Under the pieces are notes generated by a model, which was not told the origin of the DNA, did not search any database, and was given only the letters and a program-made list of their open reading frames with translations. Below, one piece after another: positions 42,016-51,544 of a DNA stretch of 64,000 nucleotides. The translations under genes and the position numbers were made by a program. Each line of letters opens with the position of its first letter. Within the stretch, counting starts at the first letter, position 1. Source of the stretch: Incurvaria masculella (taxonomy: Eukaryota; Arthropoda; Insecta; Lepidoptera; Incurvariidae); NCBI GenBank assembly GCA_946894095.1, contig OX335651.1, forward strand, positions 19,614,501 through 19,678,500. The letters are read 5' to 3'.

Positions 42016-42238
42016 TGCAAAATAAGTTATGTTTTATATTGTAATATTTATGTTTGAATATAATGTAACATATATTTAATATAAAATAAAAGAATTGTAT
42101 CTGGTCTATTTAATGTATGTATTTTGTATAAATATTTTTTAACTGTTAATATACATAGTTTTTCTAGCTGACTTTCGCCTGCAGACACCTTCTTCTACAT
42201 AATTATTTTTAAGTATCAATAAATAGTGCACAATATCA
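42016..42238. other. Unclassified AT-rich
   Basis: Nothing recognised. Confidence 0.4.
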
Positions 42239-42378
42239 AATCTTAGGTTACTTTTCTTTTTGTTGCTACCTGTATATTTTTGTCGCATTATCGGGTTGAT
42301 TGGAAGGTATTGACTTTAGGCAATAAGTCCGCCCTTGCATGTACCATTGTGTATGGAAGCAATAAATAATATTATTAT
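42239..42378 (+). mobile_element. LINE 3' end with ATT tail
   Basis: Nearly identical to 5028-5128, continuing to GGAAGCAATAAATAATATT and an ATT-repeat tail. It meets the tail of the next LINE end to end. Confidence 0.7.
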
Positions 42379-42379
42379 T

Positions 42380-43370
42380 ATTTGTATTTCTTTATTGACA
42401 CATTTTAAAAATTATTTTTACATACATTTTTGTAGAAAATATATAAAAATAACTAAATAAAACGGAGGGTCCACCAGCAGCGGGAAAAAAACCAAGCTAT
42501 CGGTGGTTGGGTCCCAAAGAAAGAAACCTTCGGACGATGCGTGCAGTGTCGAGTAGGACCGCCTTCTGAGCCAGACCCTTGATCCAGCTATTATTCAAAC
42601 CGAGCCTCTCAAGGTGTTGGTTGAGGCTTTTTGCGATTAGCCCATGTGCCGAAACGACTATGGGCACGACGATTGTCGAATCGACCGGCCACATTTTGGT
42701 AATCTCGTGTTGCAGGTCTAGATATTTCAGCATTTTTTCTGCTTCTTTGGAGAGGAGATTACCGTCATGTGGTACGGCGATATCGACGAGCGTTGCGCTT
42801 CTCGATTCCCGATCCATTATTACGATATCAGGTCTATTTGCAATTATAGTTCTGTCCGTGATAATGGGTCGGTCCCAGTAGAGAGTGACATGACTATTTT
42901 CGAGAACTGCCAGTGGGTTGTACTTGTAATACGGTACTTCAGTACCGACAAGGTTTTTCAGGGCAAGTTGCTGGTGGATGATTTTTGCTACGAGGTTATG
43001 TCTGTGCAAATACTCAGTATTCGCAAGCTGTGAGCAGCCGGAGATGACATGTCTGAGTGATTCGCCGGGCTGGTGGCAAGCACGGCATATATCGATTGCC
43101 ATCCTTCATTATGAATCTCCGGTAGTTATTTGTTTTTATAACTTCATCTTGTATTGCACTGACGAACCCTTCGGTTTCTCCGAAGAGATCACCGAAGCGT
43201 AGCCAGTGTACGGACGCTAGTTGGTCTATTTCTGGGCCTGTGAGGGCTCGGAAATAGCGTCCGTGTAGCTCCTTACCTTTCCATACTTCTCTGCGGTCCT
43301 CAGTACCGAGTACAGTTGGTTTCCGCCAGTTCTCGTTACCCATAGACAGCGGGGTCAACTAGACATCCCA
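42380..43370 (-). pseudogene. LINE with zinc knuckle and endonuclease-like C-terminus, frameshifted
   Basis: Minus strand, two frames. The upstream part (43358 to about 43110) holds VHWLRFGDLFGETEGFVSAI, a known linker before the zinc knuckle. After a frameshift near 43100, the frame 43102-42497 (201 codons) begins with CRACHQPGESLRHVISGC (a C-x2-C-x7-8-H-x4-C knuckle), then RPDIVIMDRESRSATLVDIA, consistent with the PD-(D/E)xK-like restriction-enzyme-like endonuclease of R2/R4-type LINEs, then EAEKMLKYLDL. The 3' UTR ends TGTCAATAAAGAAATAC. The reverse transcriptase is absent, so it is 5'-truncated and inactive. R4/Dong-like assignment is from family knowledge. Confidence 0.75.
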
Positions 43371-43399
43371 ATAGACAGCGGATATTATTATTATTATTA

Positions 43400-43756
43400 C
43401 GCTTGACCAAAAAATGCGCAGATAAGGTCTTGCGTGGAGTAATGCTCGCATATGTGGGACAGCTCAGCTAAGCACCCGCTTGGCTCCCTGGACTCGATAC
43501 AGCGTCGAGCCGTGCGTCTCGTCGACGAACCCGAAGTATCCCTAAATTTGGAGACCCTCCAATTCCGAAGGGCCGTAGGGTATCTCTCTGTATTTTATCG
43601 TCTTTACCACGAAGAATGCTCGTCGGAGCTGCATAACGCTGTCCCTCCGTCCCCTTTCTACCTTCGCTCAACGCCGAAAAGGGAGAAAATGCACAAATTC
43701 ACGATCGGCATTCTAAAAATAAGACCCACCAATCTTCTAGATCTTTCATCTATAGT
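43400..43756 (+). pseudogene. Jockey/CR1-like LINE fragment
   Basis: Reads CSHMW (with a stop just before, where the family has EY), then LGSLDSIQRRAVRLVD, FRRAVGYLSVFYRLYHEECS and ELHNAVPPSPFYLRST, the conserved stretch after the reverse transcriptase. It degrades after about 43700 and is followed by a SINE T-tract. Confidence 0.75.
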
Positions 43757-43990
43757 TTTTTTTTTTTATGTGACTGGACATGGATGGCTAATACCACAAG
43801 TTCTGTCATGGTATTAGCCCAACACACCACATGGGAACTAGGTGCCATGCCAGGACCTTCCTTATATTGCACGGCTACATTGAACTGGATGGAAAACACG
43901 GACAATTTTCATTGCCGCTTCGACCATCGTTCATCCAATGCGATGGTACCAACCCGGGCGGGATAAACCCTACCACCTAGTAAGTAAGGA
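43757..43990 (-). mobile_element. SINE body, 5'-truncated
   Basis: Minus-oriented body from CTACTTACTAGGTGGTAGGG to the GGACATGGATGGC end, with the T-tract (A tail on the minus strand) at 43757. No head. Confidence 0.85.
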
Positions 43991-43995
43991 AGGGG

Positions 43996-44110
43996 TAGTA
44001 GTATTGTATTGTTTATTCATCATCCATAGACAGTACACTGCACTCGGATTTGTCATATTTTAGCATTGGCCAGTTCAGCAAAACAAAACACAGCGAAGAA
44101 GAACTGGAAA
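43996..44110 (-). mobile_element. Retroposon 3' end
   Basis: Same 3' end as 19805-19885 and 52205-52283, here with more of the body (GGAGTTTCTTTCCAGTTCTTC on the minus strand). Confidence 0.6.
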
Positions 44111-44564
44111 GAAACTCCGCTGTTTTTTTTTTTCAACGTCCACTTAGTATAAGTTTACAAAAGTGTTTGTCAATTATTTTAACAAAAACATAGGTAAAAC
44201 ACTAAATTCACATGAATACACAAAATTTACAATCCATGCCGTATGCAACAGTTCATGACAAATATCATTTTATTTGCAAAGACAATCCCCTCCAACTAAT
44301 ATGTTGCCAATTGGAGCAGGCCAGTCCCCACAAACAGCACCCGTTCACGAGCATCACGCCGTGCACAGCCATTACCTTCTTTCAACCATATTTTAGGGAA
44401 AGAGATAACCTGAGCCAAGCGTCACCGTAAGCAAGGACCTTTAAGCGATGCACTGCTCCAGTGGCAACACAACACTGTAAATACTATAAGTTTTGTCATA
44501 AACTACTACTGTCAGCTGATCACATAATTACATATCCCTTTAAATGCTACCACCACATTTAAAT
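44111..44564. other. Unclassified
   Basis: A 72-codon frame (44212-44430) shows no domain. Confidence 0.4.
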
Positions 44565-44727
44565 GCTATCTACCACATAGGGTCGAAAAACAATGGAATG
44601 AAATTCCGAGGTATTTACCCCAAAGTTTAACTTGGGGTCCTTCAAGCATGGTGTGAAGAAGCACCTGGCCGGTCGGCATGGTTTTCGCGACTGTAAGTTC
44701 GAAATCCCATTGGCGTCGTCGGACACC
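44565..44727 (+). pseudogene. LINE C-terminus, cut by MITE A5
   Basis: Frames read RVEKQWNEIPRYL and, after a shift, KHLAGRHGF, the usual end of a LINE ORF2. MITE A5 starts at the TTAA right after it. Confidence 0.5.
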
Positions 44728-44731
44728 TTAA

Positions 44732-45038
44732 GGTCGGCCCGTAAGCATCAGAAAATTTCGCCTCCCATACAAACGTAGTTTACTAATAATTTGAAAACCA
44801 CTATTCTAACATACTTAATATTTGGTATCTCATATTAGGCTACAAATATCTGTGTCTGCATGCCTTTGTTTTTTCGGTAAATGTATTCTGGGTCAAACCA
44901 CAGAGAAAACAAAAGATTTTCTTTTTGCTTTCATTTCATTCGGTTTGGATTTTTCAAAAAAACAAAAGCATGCAGACACAGATATTTGTTACCTGATATT
45001 ATATATTAAATATCAATTCAAATGGAATAGCGGTTTCC
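44732..45038 (+). mobile_element. MITE TTAA-A, copy A5, right end lost
   Basis: TTAA at 44728-44731, GGTCGGCCCGTAAGCATC. It stops at AATAGCGGTTTCC, about 45 bases short of the end, and abuts repeat K6. Confidence 0.85.
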
Positions 45039-45039
45039 T

Positions 45040-45195
45040 AGCGTACGCCATCGGCAAAATAAATACACACTCTGTGAAAATTTCAGCTGCCTACCTATTA
45101 CGTTTCATGAGATACAGCCCTGTGATGGACGGACGGACGGACGGACTTAGTAATAGGGTTCCGTTTTCACCCTTGGTACCGAACCCTAAAAACCA
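45040..45195 (-). mobile_element. Dispersed repeat K, copy K6
   Basis: ACACACTCTGTGAAAATTTCAGC, GAGATACAGCCCTGTGATGG, GGACGGACGGACGG and AATAGGGTTCCG, reverse orientation, 3' part missing. Confidence 0.75.
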
Positions 45196-45533
45196 CGGAT
45201 TGTATTAATACACATTGTGCCATTATGGCACTTCCGCACGTACGGCACTGTAGCTACACACATATAGCATGCAGTAAACACTGTGTACTTAATTATGCAA
45301 ATGCGGAAACAGCCTGTTTTCCGCAGAATGAATGCCGGCTACAGACCTTTTACACTATAAAGCTCTTACAAACGACGCGGCCCGAACGCGGCGGAGCTCC
45401 GAACAATTGGCGCCTCACATTTTCAGGGGCGAATATTTATTTCAGCGATATTTAAAGGGGCGATAATGGAAACACGATTGAAATTCTCTTTGAAATCGTT
45501 ATTTTTAATTTTTAAAAAATACGCGAATCACTC
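45196..45533. other. Unclassified
   Basis: A 76-codon frame (45225-45455) without domain; GC-rich around 45375-45420. Confidence 0.35.
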
Positions 45534-45720
45534 ATTTCAGGTTTTGCTACGACGTCTACATTGATGCGTTGCAATCATATTTTGAAAAGAATCAGAAAAC
45601 AATTTAGTCTGGACATTTTTCTGATTGCATTAAAAATCAGATATCCTACTGCAGACGAACTTTCGGACCAAAACATTTTTCTGATAATTTAAAAAATCTG
45701 ATTACTTCAATGTAATGTGT
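45534..45720 (+). repeat. Dispersed repeat Q
   Basis: CTACGACGTCTACATTGATGC and GTTGCAATCATATTTTGAA match 60180-60220 (CTACAACATCTACATTGAAGC, TTGTAATCAGATTTGTAA). The segment holds several TTTTTCTGAT words. Confidence 0.45.
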
Positions 45721-45811
45721 AATCTCAATTTAAGGAAATAACGAATTTTCAATAGGGTGAATAACTATTGAAAATCCGAAACACCCTTTTTTGGTTGTTA
45801 CATTAAGCCTC

Positions 45812-45872
45812 GTTTTCACCAAGTACTGATATGTTTTAATCGACACATAAAGGGATAATTTTAAGGTAAGTA
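45812..45872 (+). mobile_element. MITE M end fragment
   Basis: TTAAGCCTCGTTTTCACC, AAGTACTGATATGTTTTAATCG and ACACATAAAGG match the reverse complement of the right end of the copy at 49289-49432. Confidence 0.5.
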
Positions 45873-46149
45873 AACCATGTTAAAAGCGCTTGAGAATGCT
45901 TTAGTACAGAATAATAGTACTGCTTATTTAGTAGATAAATCTAACAGCTATTTATGATTACAAAATTACGGTAGGTTATTTATAAAATAATTTCACCAAT
46001 TATATAGTTTTACAGTTTAAACATCTTGTTGAGGTTAGGTGTCATTTCATTTAATTTTTATTCAATGTACCTATAGGACATTACATACACTCAGATACGT
46101 CAGATGGTTGCAATACACATCTCGGATCATATAAACATGTCTATCATTC

Positions 46150-46380
46150 ATCATCAGCTGTAAAGAGGCCTTGTCATAAATAGAGAGTCAGATAAAAAAT
46201 AATACATTAATGATTAGATTGTCCAATTGAAAGAGATCGACTCATTTTTAGACTAACATTTTAAAATCGTCAGCTGTAAATAGGCTTTGTCAATGATTAA
46301 AAATAGGTTACATTCAAGAAAACAATAGTGGCAGCGGTAAATAGGCTTTGTCAAATAGGTACCTATGCTATAAAAACATA
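46150..46380 (+). repeat. Triplicated 20-base motif
   Basis: CAGCTGTAAAGAGGCCTTGTC (46155), CAGCTGTAAATAGGCTTTGTC (46270) and CAGCGGTAAATAGGCTTTGTC (46335) are three near-identical words spaced about 115 and 65 bases. The intervening DNA is not repeated. Confidence 0.7.
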
Positions 46381-46554
46381 AATTCTAAAATATCCTAAAT
46401 TTGAATGGGAGATATTATGGCAGTTCGTGTTGTTACGAGAATGAGGGCGATAGGGGTGTCGCGTAAGATGCGTCAGTTGGTTGTGTGGGTGTAAGTTGAG
46501 TGTGGCGAGTGTGTGTGACAGCGCGGGTGTGTATGTGTTTGTGAGGAGTGCATG

Positions 46555-46870
46555 AAGGTTGAGGTCAGTGATATTTTTTTAAGTCAGAGTGTCATCTTGA
46601 AAAAGCTCTTTGATTTTTTTACAAAATATTTTTTGGTTAAGTTGGAAACGTCGATTTCACAGAAATGTCTGTTGCAATAATGGTGGATGTCTGGGCGTAC
46701 CTAGTGTGATAGCTATGGGCTTGAAACAAACCCAAACTCCGCTTAAGGATATCCGGACAGTCGATATTATTATTCAGGACATTGTATAAAAATATAACGT
46801 CGGCTGGGCATCTCCTCTGCTGCAGGGTCAGTAGTCCATGATGTTAAGCCACCCTCTTTGTAGCAAACAA
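46555..46870 (-). pseudogene. LINE reverse-transcriptase C-terminal fragment
   Basis: On the minus strand one frame reads LLTLQQRRCPADVIFLYNVL then NIDCPDILKRS, a known LINE motif (basic LQQRR, then D-V-I-F-L-Y-x-hydrophobic-L, then a C-P-D turn). The rest decays into an AT-rich, GTGTGT-containing 3' UTR near 46480-46550. Confidence 0.6.
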
Positions 46871-47497
46871 AAGTATTATTTTCTCCAAAATGAAGTTTTC
46901 TCAAGATATTGAACTGTTTTTCTGAGGATTGAAAAGTAAGCCCCAAACTAATTTAAAAGTAGAATTACTTTTATGAAGCAAAGATATTTCGATGGTTCTT
47001 ATAATATTTTTTTTATATTCATACTTATCCGTTTTTGTGCACGTGTTACTTATGAAAAAATATTGGTAACAATGAGCGAATCTCGTATTTGTTGAGGTTT
47101 TCATAGTTATCGATCTATAGTTACAATATTTTTATTTCGCCGTCACGTCGCGTAAAACGCAAAGTTTATGGACATGCGCGCTAAGTACGTAAGCGCATCT
47201 TTCGGGAACATTCGGGCGCCTAATCCCGGGATTAAATACACTCACGCACTTCTGGAGCGACGGAGGGACCCCCACTTATCCGTCGCCTTGGCAACTAACG
47301 ACGCGTTACCGCGAGCGGAATCCAGCGGACTGCGAATGTCGCACGGGAAATATGGAAATAAAATGAAAATTTGGATTCACCTCTTTGATGTTTGTGGATT
47401 TTTTGGGTGGAAAATCGTTTTGAAGCTCAGCTATCATGCGTTTGCTACCTCAATCAGTCTCGCGGCTGATTGAAAATAAAGAATACGTGGTTTTGTT
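46871..47497. other. Unclassified; GC-rich patch 47150-47345
   Basis: CATGCGCGCTAAGTACGTAAGC and GACGCGTTACCGCGAGCGG; no repeat match. Frames on it show no domain. Confidence 0.4.
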
Positions 47498-48046
47498 TTT
47501 AACCGACTTCAAAAAAAGGAGGAGGTTATCAATTCGTCTGTATGTTTTTTTTTTATGTTTGTTACCTCATAACTTTTGCCTGGGTGAACCGATTTTGATG
47601 ATTATTTTTTTAAATGATAGCTAGTGCTTCCCAAGTGTTTCCATTTTAATTTGGTTAAGTTCTGACAATTATTTCCATGAGAAAATCATAAAAGTCTTAA
47701 ATTTGTATTAAGATGTGCGCGACAAATGGACGAATAACTCAATATAACGCCAACCGATTTCGGTGATTCTTTTTTTATTGGAAAGGACGTGTACTAATTA
47801 GTAAGTGTACTTCAGATTCACTAAAAATAAACAAATAAAAAAAAATTAACAAAAAAATAACCGACTTCAAAGAAAAAGCACTCAGCAAAAGCAAGCAGCC
47901 AAGGTTAGGTTAGGTTAGGTTAGGTTCTCCTGATTGGCGCAGCGCGTGCCCGGCTGACGCCGACTCAAAAAATAACAGAAATCGTAACTACAAAAATGGA
48001 AATTATTTTTTACTTTTTAGTGCTTTTTATTTGAAGTCGGTTATTT
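47498..48046. mobile_element. Dispersed repeat L with inverted AACCGACTTC ends
   Basis: Starts AACCGACTTCAAAAAAAGGAGG and ends TTTGAAGTCGGTTATT, an inverted repeat. TCATAACTTTTGCCTGGG, GAACCGATTTTGATGATT and CACTCAGCAAAAGC are typical of a repeat very common in Lepidoptera. A further AACCGACTTCAAAG occurs at about 47863, so this may be two adjoining copies. Confidence 0.65.
47903..47926. repeat. Short telomere-type array (TTAGG)
   Basis: Almost five TTAGG units inside repeat L. Confidence 0.9.
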
Positions 48047-48079
48047 TTTTTCTTAATTTTTTTTTTTTGTATAATGCGG

Positions 48080-48787
48080 TTAGGGCTTCTTCACACGAGC
48101 GTATTTACCGTCGACGTCATTCAGGCGTCTAGGGCCGGCGCGTATGCGTTTACTGAGGGACAACGCCCCGCGTGTGTCGCGTCAACGCGCGTAGTAATAA
48201 ACATCCAAAATAAATACTTTGTATAAATTTCTTGAAGTTCATGCAAGCGCCGCTCTTGCGCGCCGACAGTCGCTCATCGCACGCGCAACGCACTTCTCGT
48301 GTAAAGCGATTTGTGGCTTATAAACACGCCAAATGGCCGCGGGCACAGAAAAGAAAAGGAGAAAGGAGAAGTGTCATGATTGAGTTGCCTACGTTTCTGC
48401 CGAGAGGACAAATTGTGCATATGATCGTATGGGAACGCCGCCGTGCTCAAACGTGCTCTCGAAATGCATTCGGCCAGTCCGTTCCCAACTACACGAACCC
48501 GCCAATACGTCTGCGACTTTATTTTCGTGTGGTATCCACGTTAAATGTGGATTGGTAGTTTTAAGTAAAATTGAGGAACGTTAAATGTGGATTGGTTGGT
48601 AGTTTTAAGTAAAATTGAGAACAGCGGGTCTTATAGTAAGCGCGCTTAGTTTCACATATCCTCCATTTTTTAATGTGAAGTCGCGGGGAATCGCTGAGAC
48701 AAGGCGTGCGTAGCTTAGCGTTTGTCCGACGTATTGCCAAATAGACGCGGCGTCTAAAAAACGCTCTTCTGAAGCGGCCCTAACGCT
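48080..48787 (+). mobile_element. Element N, near full length (about 700 bp)
   Basis: Left end GTTAGGGCTTCTTCACACGAG, right end CTCTTCTGAAGCGGCCCTAAC, an inverted repeat of about 20 bases. GC-rich inside. Shared blocks with 15570-15732 and 27510-28240. A 40-base segment (ACGTTAAATGTGGATTGG...) is duplicated at 48538 and 48578. The long plus frame (48232-48558) has no domain. The parent type is unknown. Confidence 0.65.
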
Positions 48788-49124
48788 CTCCCCTCCGGCG
48801 GGCGTTCGTACTTGTACCTGTATATGAGGCTGTTTGTACCTGTCTATGAGTACACATGTAGGTGCGATGGTGCACAGTTCGTTTTCGTGTCTATTAGATT
48901 AGCGCAATCAGTTGAAGAGGCATGGCGGGGGGCATTCAAAGCCCACCGCCCCCACACGGTGCCGCCGCTCGGATTAGACGCGCTGCCAAACGTACCGGGC
49001 ACAATCTCATTTGGTTTCCGTGATCGGAAATTGGAAGATGGACCGAAATCGACGGTGCAGTGAACATACATATTATCGTAATCGCAGTGGAACTCTATTT
49101 CACTATCTGTTATTAATTCTAACG
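48788..49124. other. Unclassified GC-rich
   Basis: Overlapping frames on both strands (48812-49063, 48844-49071); no domain recognised. Confidence 0.35.
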
Positions 49125-49211
49125 TCTGGCTAAGTCGGTCTTTATGCCTCTCTGTCCGCTTATAACTTGAGAACTATTTTATCCGATTTTGATGGGGTTT
49201 GTATCTACGTA
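49125..49211 (+). mobile_element. Repeat L-like fragment
   Basis: CTGTCCGCTTATAACTTGAGAAC, TCCGATTTTGATGGGGTTTG and TATCTACGTATTTTG, as at 14686-14760. Confidence 0.5.
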
Positions 49212-49212
49212 T

Positions 49213-49600
49213 TTTGAGTGGCTCAGGGGTGTGAGGACTTGCCTCTGTCATGGGTTCGATCCCCGCCCCGTTCATACACCACTTAATGTATCGTTCTAAC
49301 GGTCTCATTTTCACATTAAAGAGCGTTTCTTACCATCTCTCGATCGATACCAGTACAGGATAATCAGCACTTTGGTAATAAAGGCTCTTTAAGTGTCTAT
49401 TAAAATAAATCAGCACTTGGTAAAAACCAGGCTTAGTTGGATAAGTGCATTTCGTGGCCGAGCTATTTCGTCACGAATGCGAGCTGTTCCATGTTTCGGA
49501 AAACATGTCAACACTTAGGTGCCCTTCTCCTACTAGGTGGTAGAAAAGATGGTTGAAGCGGCAACGAAAAATTTTCCACGCCGTGGCTCAGACTTTTACT
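49213..49600 (+). mobile_element. tRNA-derived SINE split by MITE M
   Basis: Head GAGTGGCTCAGGGGTGTGAGG with B box GGTTCGATCCC (49254), TTCATACACCACTT, then an insert, then TTAGTTGGATAAGTGCATTTCG, CACGAATGCGAGCTGTTCC and TCCTACTAGGTGGTAG, and the body to AAGCGGCAACGAAAAATTTTCC with about 35 bases deleted after the GGTGGTAG. Confidence 0.75.
49289..49432 (-). mobile_element. MITE M inside a SINE
   Basis: Separates the SINE head from its body. Right part AATAAATCAGCACTTGGTAAAAACC is inverted to ATTTTCACATTAAAGAGCG-type sequence on the left. Relatives at 31957-32048 and 45812-45872. Target duplication not clear. Confidence 0.6.
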
Positions 49601-50059
49601 TGTTCTCTGGCTCAGGGGCGAGCGACGAGCCTCCATAAGACGATGCCATCGCACATTACCGAAAAATTTCAAGGCGCTAAATGTGGTGAGTTCTATAGAA
49701 ATGAGAGGCTAGCTCGCACGTGCATTTAATTACATAAATAGGTTATTTCAGGCGCGCATCAAACTCTTTCCCTCCAATCACCCAAGTTCTGAGGGTGCAA
49801 TGTGAAAAGTTTTCGTTCGCTTCGGGGGAGATAATATGCAAAACAATTTCCGCTTTCCCATCGGCAGTATGCTACGACGAGACGATGCAGCGGAGTGCAA
49901 AGTTGGATCTTTGGCATTGTTTGTAACGTTGTTCGTGTTTGAGTTATAATGGCTGGGCCATGCATAGTTTTACTATGCGTGGGTTTGAGATGGGCCTTGT
50001 ATAACCATGTCTCGAAGAAATAGAATGAAAGTGGTGAATGAACTAATGTTTTCTAAGTG
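49601..50059. other. Unclassified
   Basis: No repeat match. 68-codon minus frame at 49759-49965 lacks a domain. Confidence 0.4.
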
Positions 50060-50225
50060 TGATTATGGTGCTTAGTTTTAAGTAATTTATTGTTTCTTGC
50101 TACCTCTTAATATATTTTCTAATATTAAGGTTAGCTGTTAGAGATTGCCTTTGGCAATAAGCTCGCCTTTGCATACTATCTAATAGTTGTAAGCAATAAA
50201 GAATATTTTCATTTTCATTTCATTT
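50060..50225 (+). mobile_element. LINE 3' end with ATTTC tail
   Basis: TTAGAGATTGCCTTTGGCAAT, AAGCTCGCCTTTGCATAC, GTAAGCAATAAAGAATATTTTC and ATTTC repeats. Same design as 26810-26906. Confidence 0.7.
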
Positions 50226-50236
50226 CATTTTATTTC

Positions 50237-50322
50237 ATTTCAATGAACGGTGCGGGGATTTGAACCCAGACCTCTGGGAAGGAAGGCATGTCCACACGCC
50301 CCTGAACTACGATCCGCTCATA
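50237..50322 (-). mobile_element. SINE tRNA-like head only
   Basis: Reverse complement GAGCGGATCGTAGTTCAGGGG (A-box region), B box GGGTTCAAATCC, GCACCGTTCATT. No body. Not a tRNA gene. Confidence 0.75.
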
Positions 50323-50684
50323 TACCAAGTTATCTGTGTCAAGATGTTATTAGACGTTTAGAAGTCCTTGGTTATATTGTGGAAACACCAACAGAATGTT
50401 TATCTTCTATTGTTTCATTTACAGTATAGTAGAAGATATATTAATTATTTTTCAAAGAAATGTCAACCAGATCTTATTGTAAAACCTGACACCGTTGCAT
50501 TAAAAAAACCTTATTGGTTTTAGTTTATCTATGTGTGACACATTGAATGTTATTCTTGTTTCTAGTCTCGTAACTGTGAACATCTGAAAGATCATTCCAT
50601 AGTTTACCGAGTCTAATGATCTAGACTAGAGGATCGGTTGGTTATAATTTCGGTCCTGCCGACAGTGAATGGGTGCATTCCCTG
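50323..50684. other. AT-rich stretch, nothing recognised
   Basis: No gene or shared repeat. Confidence 0.45.
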
Positions 50685-50745
50685 CCTGTTCGGCGTTGAG
50701 CGATGGTAGAAAGGAGTCGGAGGGGTGGCGGTGTATCAGTGGCTC
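50685..50745 (-). mobile_element. LINE coding scrap
   Basis: Reverse complement CACCCCTCCGACTCCTTTC, TACCATCGCTCAACGCCGAA matches 43640-43672 (CCTCCGTCCCCTTTCTACC, TTCGCTCAACGCCGAA). Confidence 0.55.
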
Positions 50746-50825
50746 TAACGATGAAAACGGGCTTTAAATTAATTGCCTATCCTATCCTAACCAGACACGT
50801 TAGCTAGCAAACTGCTCTGAGCCTG

Positions 50826-51159
50826 TAGTCCCAGTTGTCACCTAAATTGGCGTTTACGGCAAACCGATCGACCGCCGTTTTCAAATGTATGGAGAAATTA
50901 AAGAGCGCGCGAACTTATATTTTCGAGTCCGAGTTTGATTTGACAGCTTACTCAACGTTGCCGTAAATACGTCGACGTTGCCGTTTACGCCGACTCCGCG
51001 TATTCATACAAATCGGAAGTCCGAGTTTGACTTTTGGTTGATTGGTTTTTGAAGAAGTAATTTAGAATATCTAGTAAAACTTGTATGGAGTTTGGCGTTT
51101 TTACGGAAAACGCCAGTCGATCGTTTTTCCGTAAACGCCAATTTAGGTGAGAACTCAGG
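50826..51159 (+). mobile_element. MITE, family H, copy H3
   Basis: Left AGTCCCAGTTGTCACCTAAATT, right AATTTAGGTGAGAACTCAGGC. GGCGTTTACGGCAAACCGATCG is inverted to CGATCGTTTTTCCGTAAACGCC at the far end. Confidence 0.75.
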
Positions 51160-51180
51160 CTGACCACTCTGATCACTTAA

Positions 51181-51540
51181 GGATGTTCCGACCCATACAA
51201 TGTTTTTATACACAGAACGCAAAAATTATTGCACTTTAAGGCACGAATTCGTCAAAAATATTAAATATAGCCGTAGTAGTTGCAGCGAAAACATATTCAC
51301 AATTTCAGGTTTAATGGTTTCGTTGTAATTGCCGATTAGAAGTTTTACACCGTTAGATGGCGCTGTTAAATAAAAATCGTATCTAAATAAATTGTAACAA
51401 AACCAATAATCCTGAAATTGTGAAATTGTTTTCGCTGCAAGTAATATGACTATATAAAACTTTTATTATTAATTCGTGGCTTAAAGTGCAATAATTTTTG
51501 CGCTATGTCTGAAAACAACTTTATATGGGTCGGAACAGCC
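51181..51540. mobile_element. MITE, family TTAA-G (360 bp)
   Basis: TTAA at 51177-51180 and 51541-51544. Ends GGATGTTCCGACCCATA and TATGGGTCGGAACAGCC are inverted, as are AAATTATTGCACTTTAAGGCACG and CGTGGCTTAAAGTGCAATAA. It contains TTAGATGGCGCTGTT at 51354. Confidence 0.8.
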
Positions 51541-51544
51541 TTAA

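Noticed and set aside
46155..46357. CRISPR-like array
   Set aside because: Only three spaced motif copies with unequal spacing in a eukaryotic genome.
47903..47926. Chromosome end or large interstitial telomere
   Set aside because: Only about five TTAGG units, inside a dispersed repeat.
50237..50322. tRNA gene at a SINE head (also 35512, 56648)
   Set aside because: A and B boxes are present but no acceptor stem pairs, and the sequences match the heads of full SINEs.
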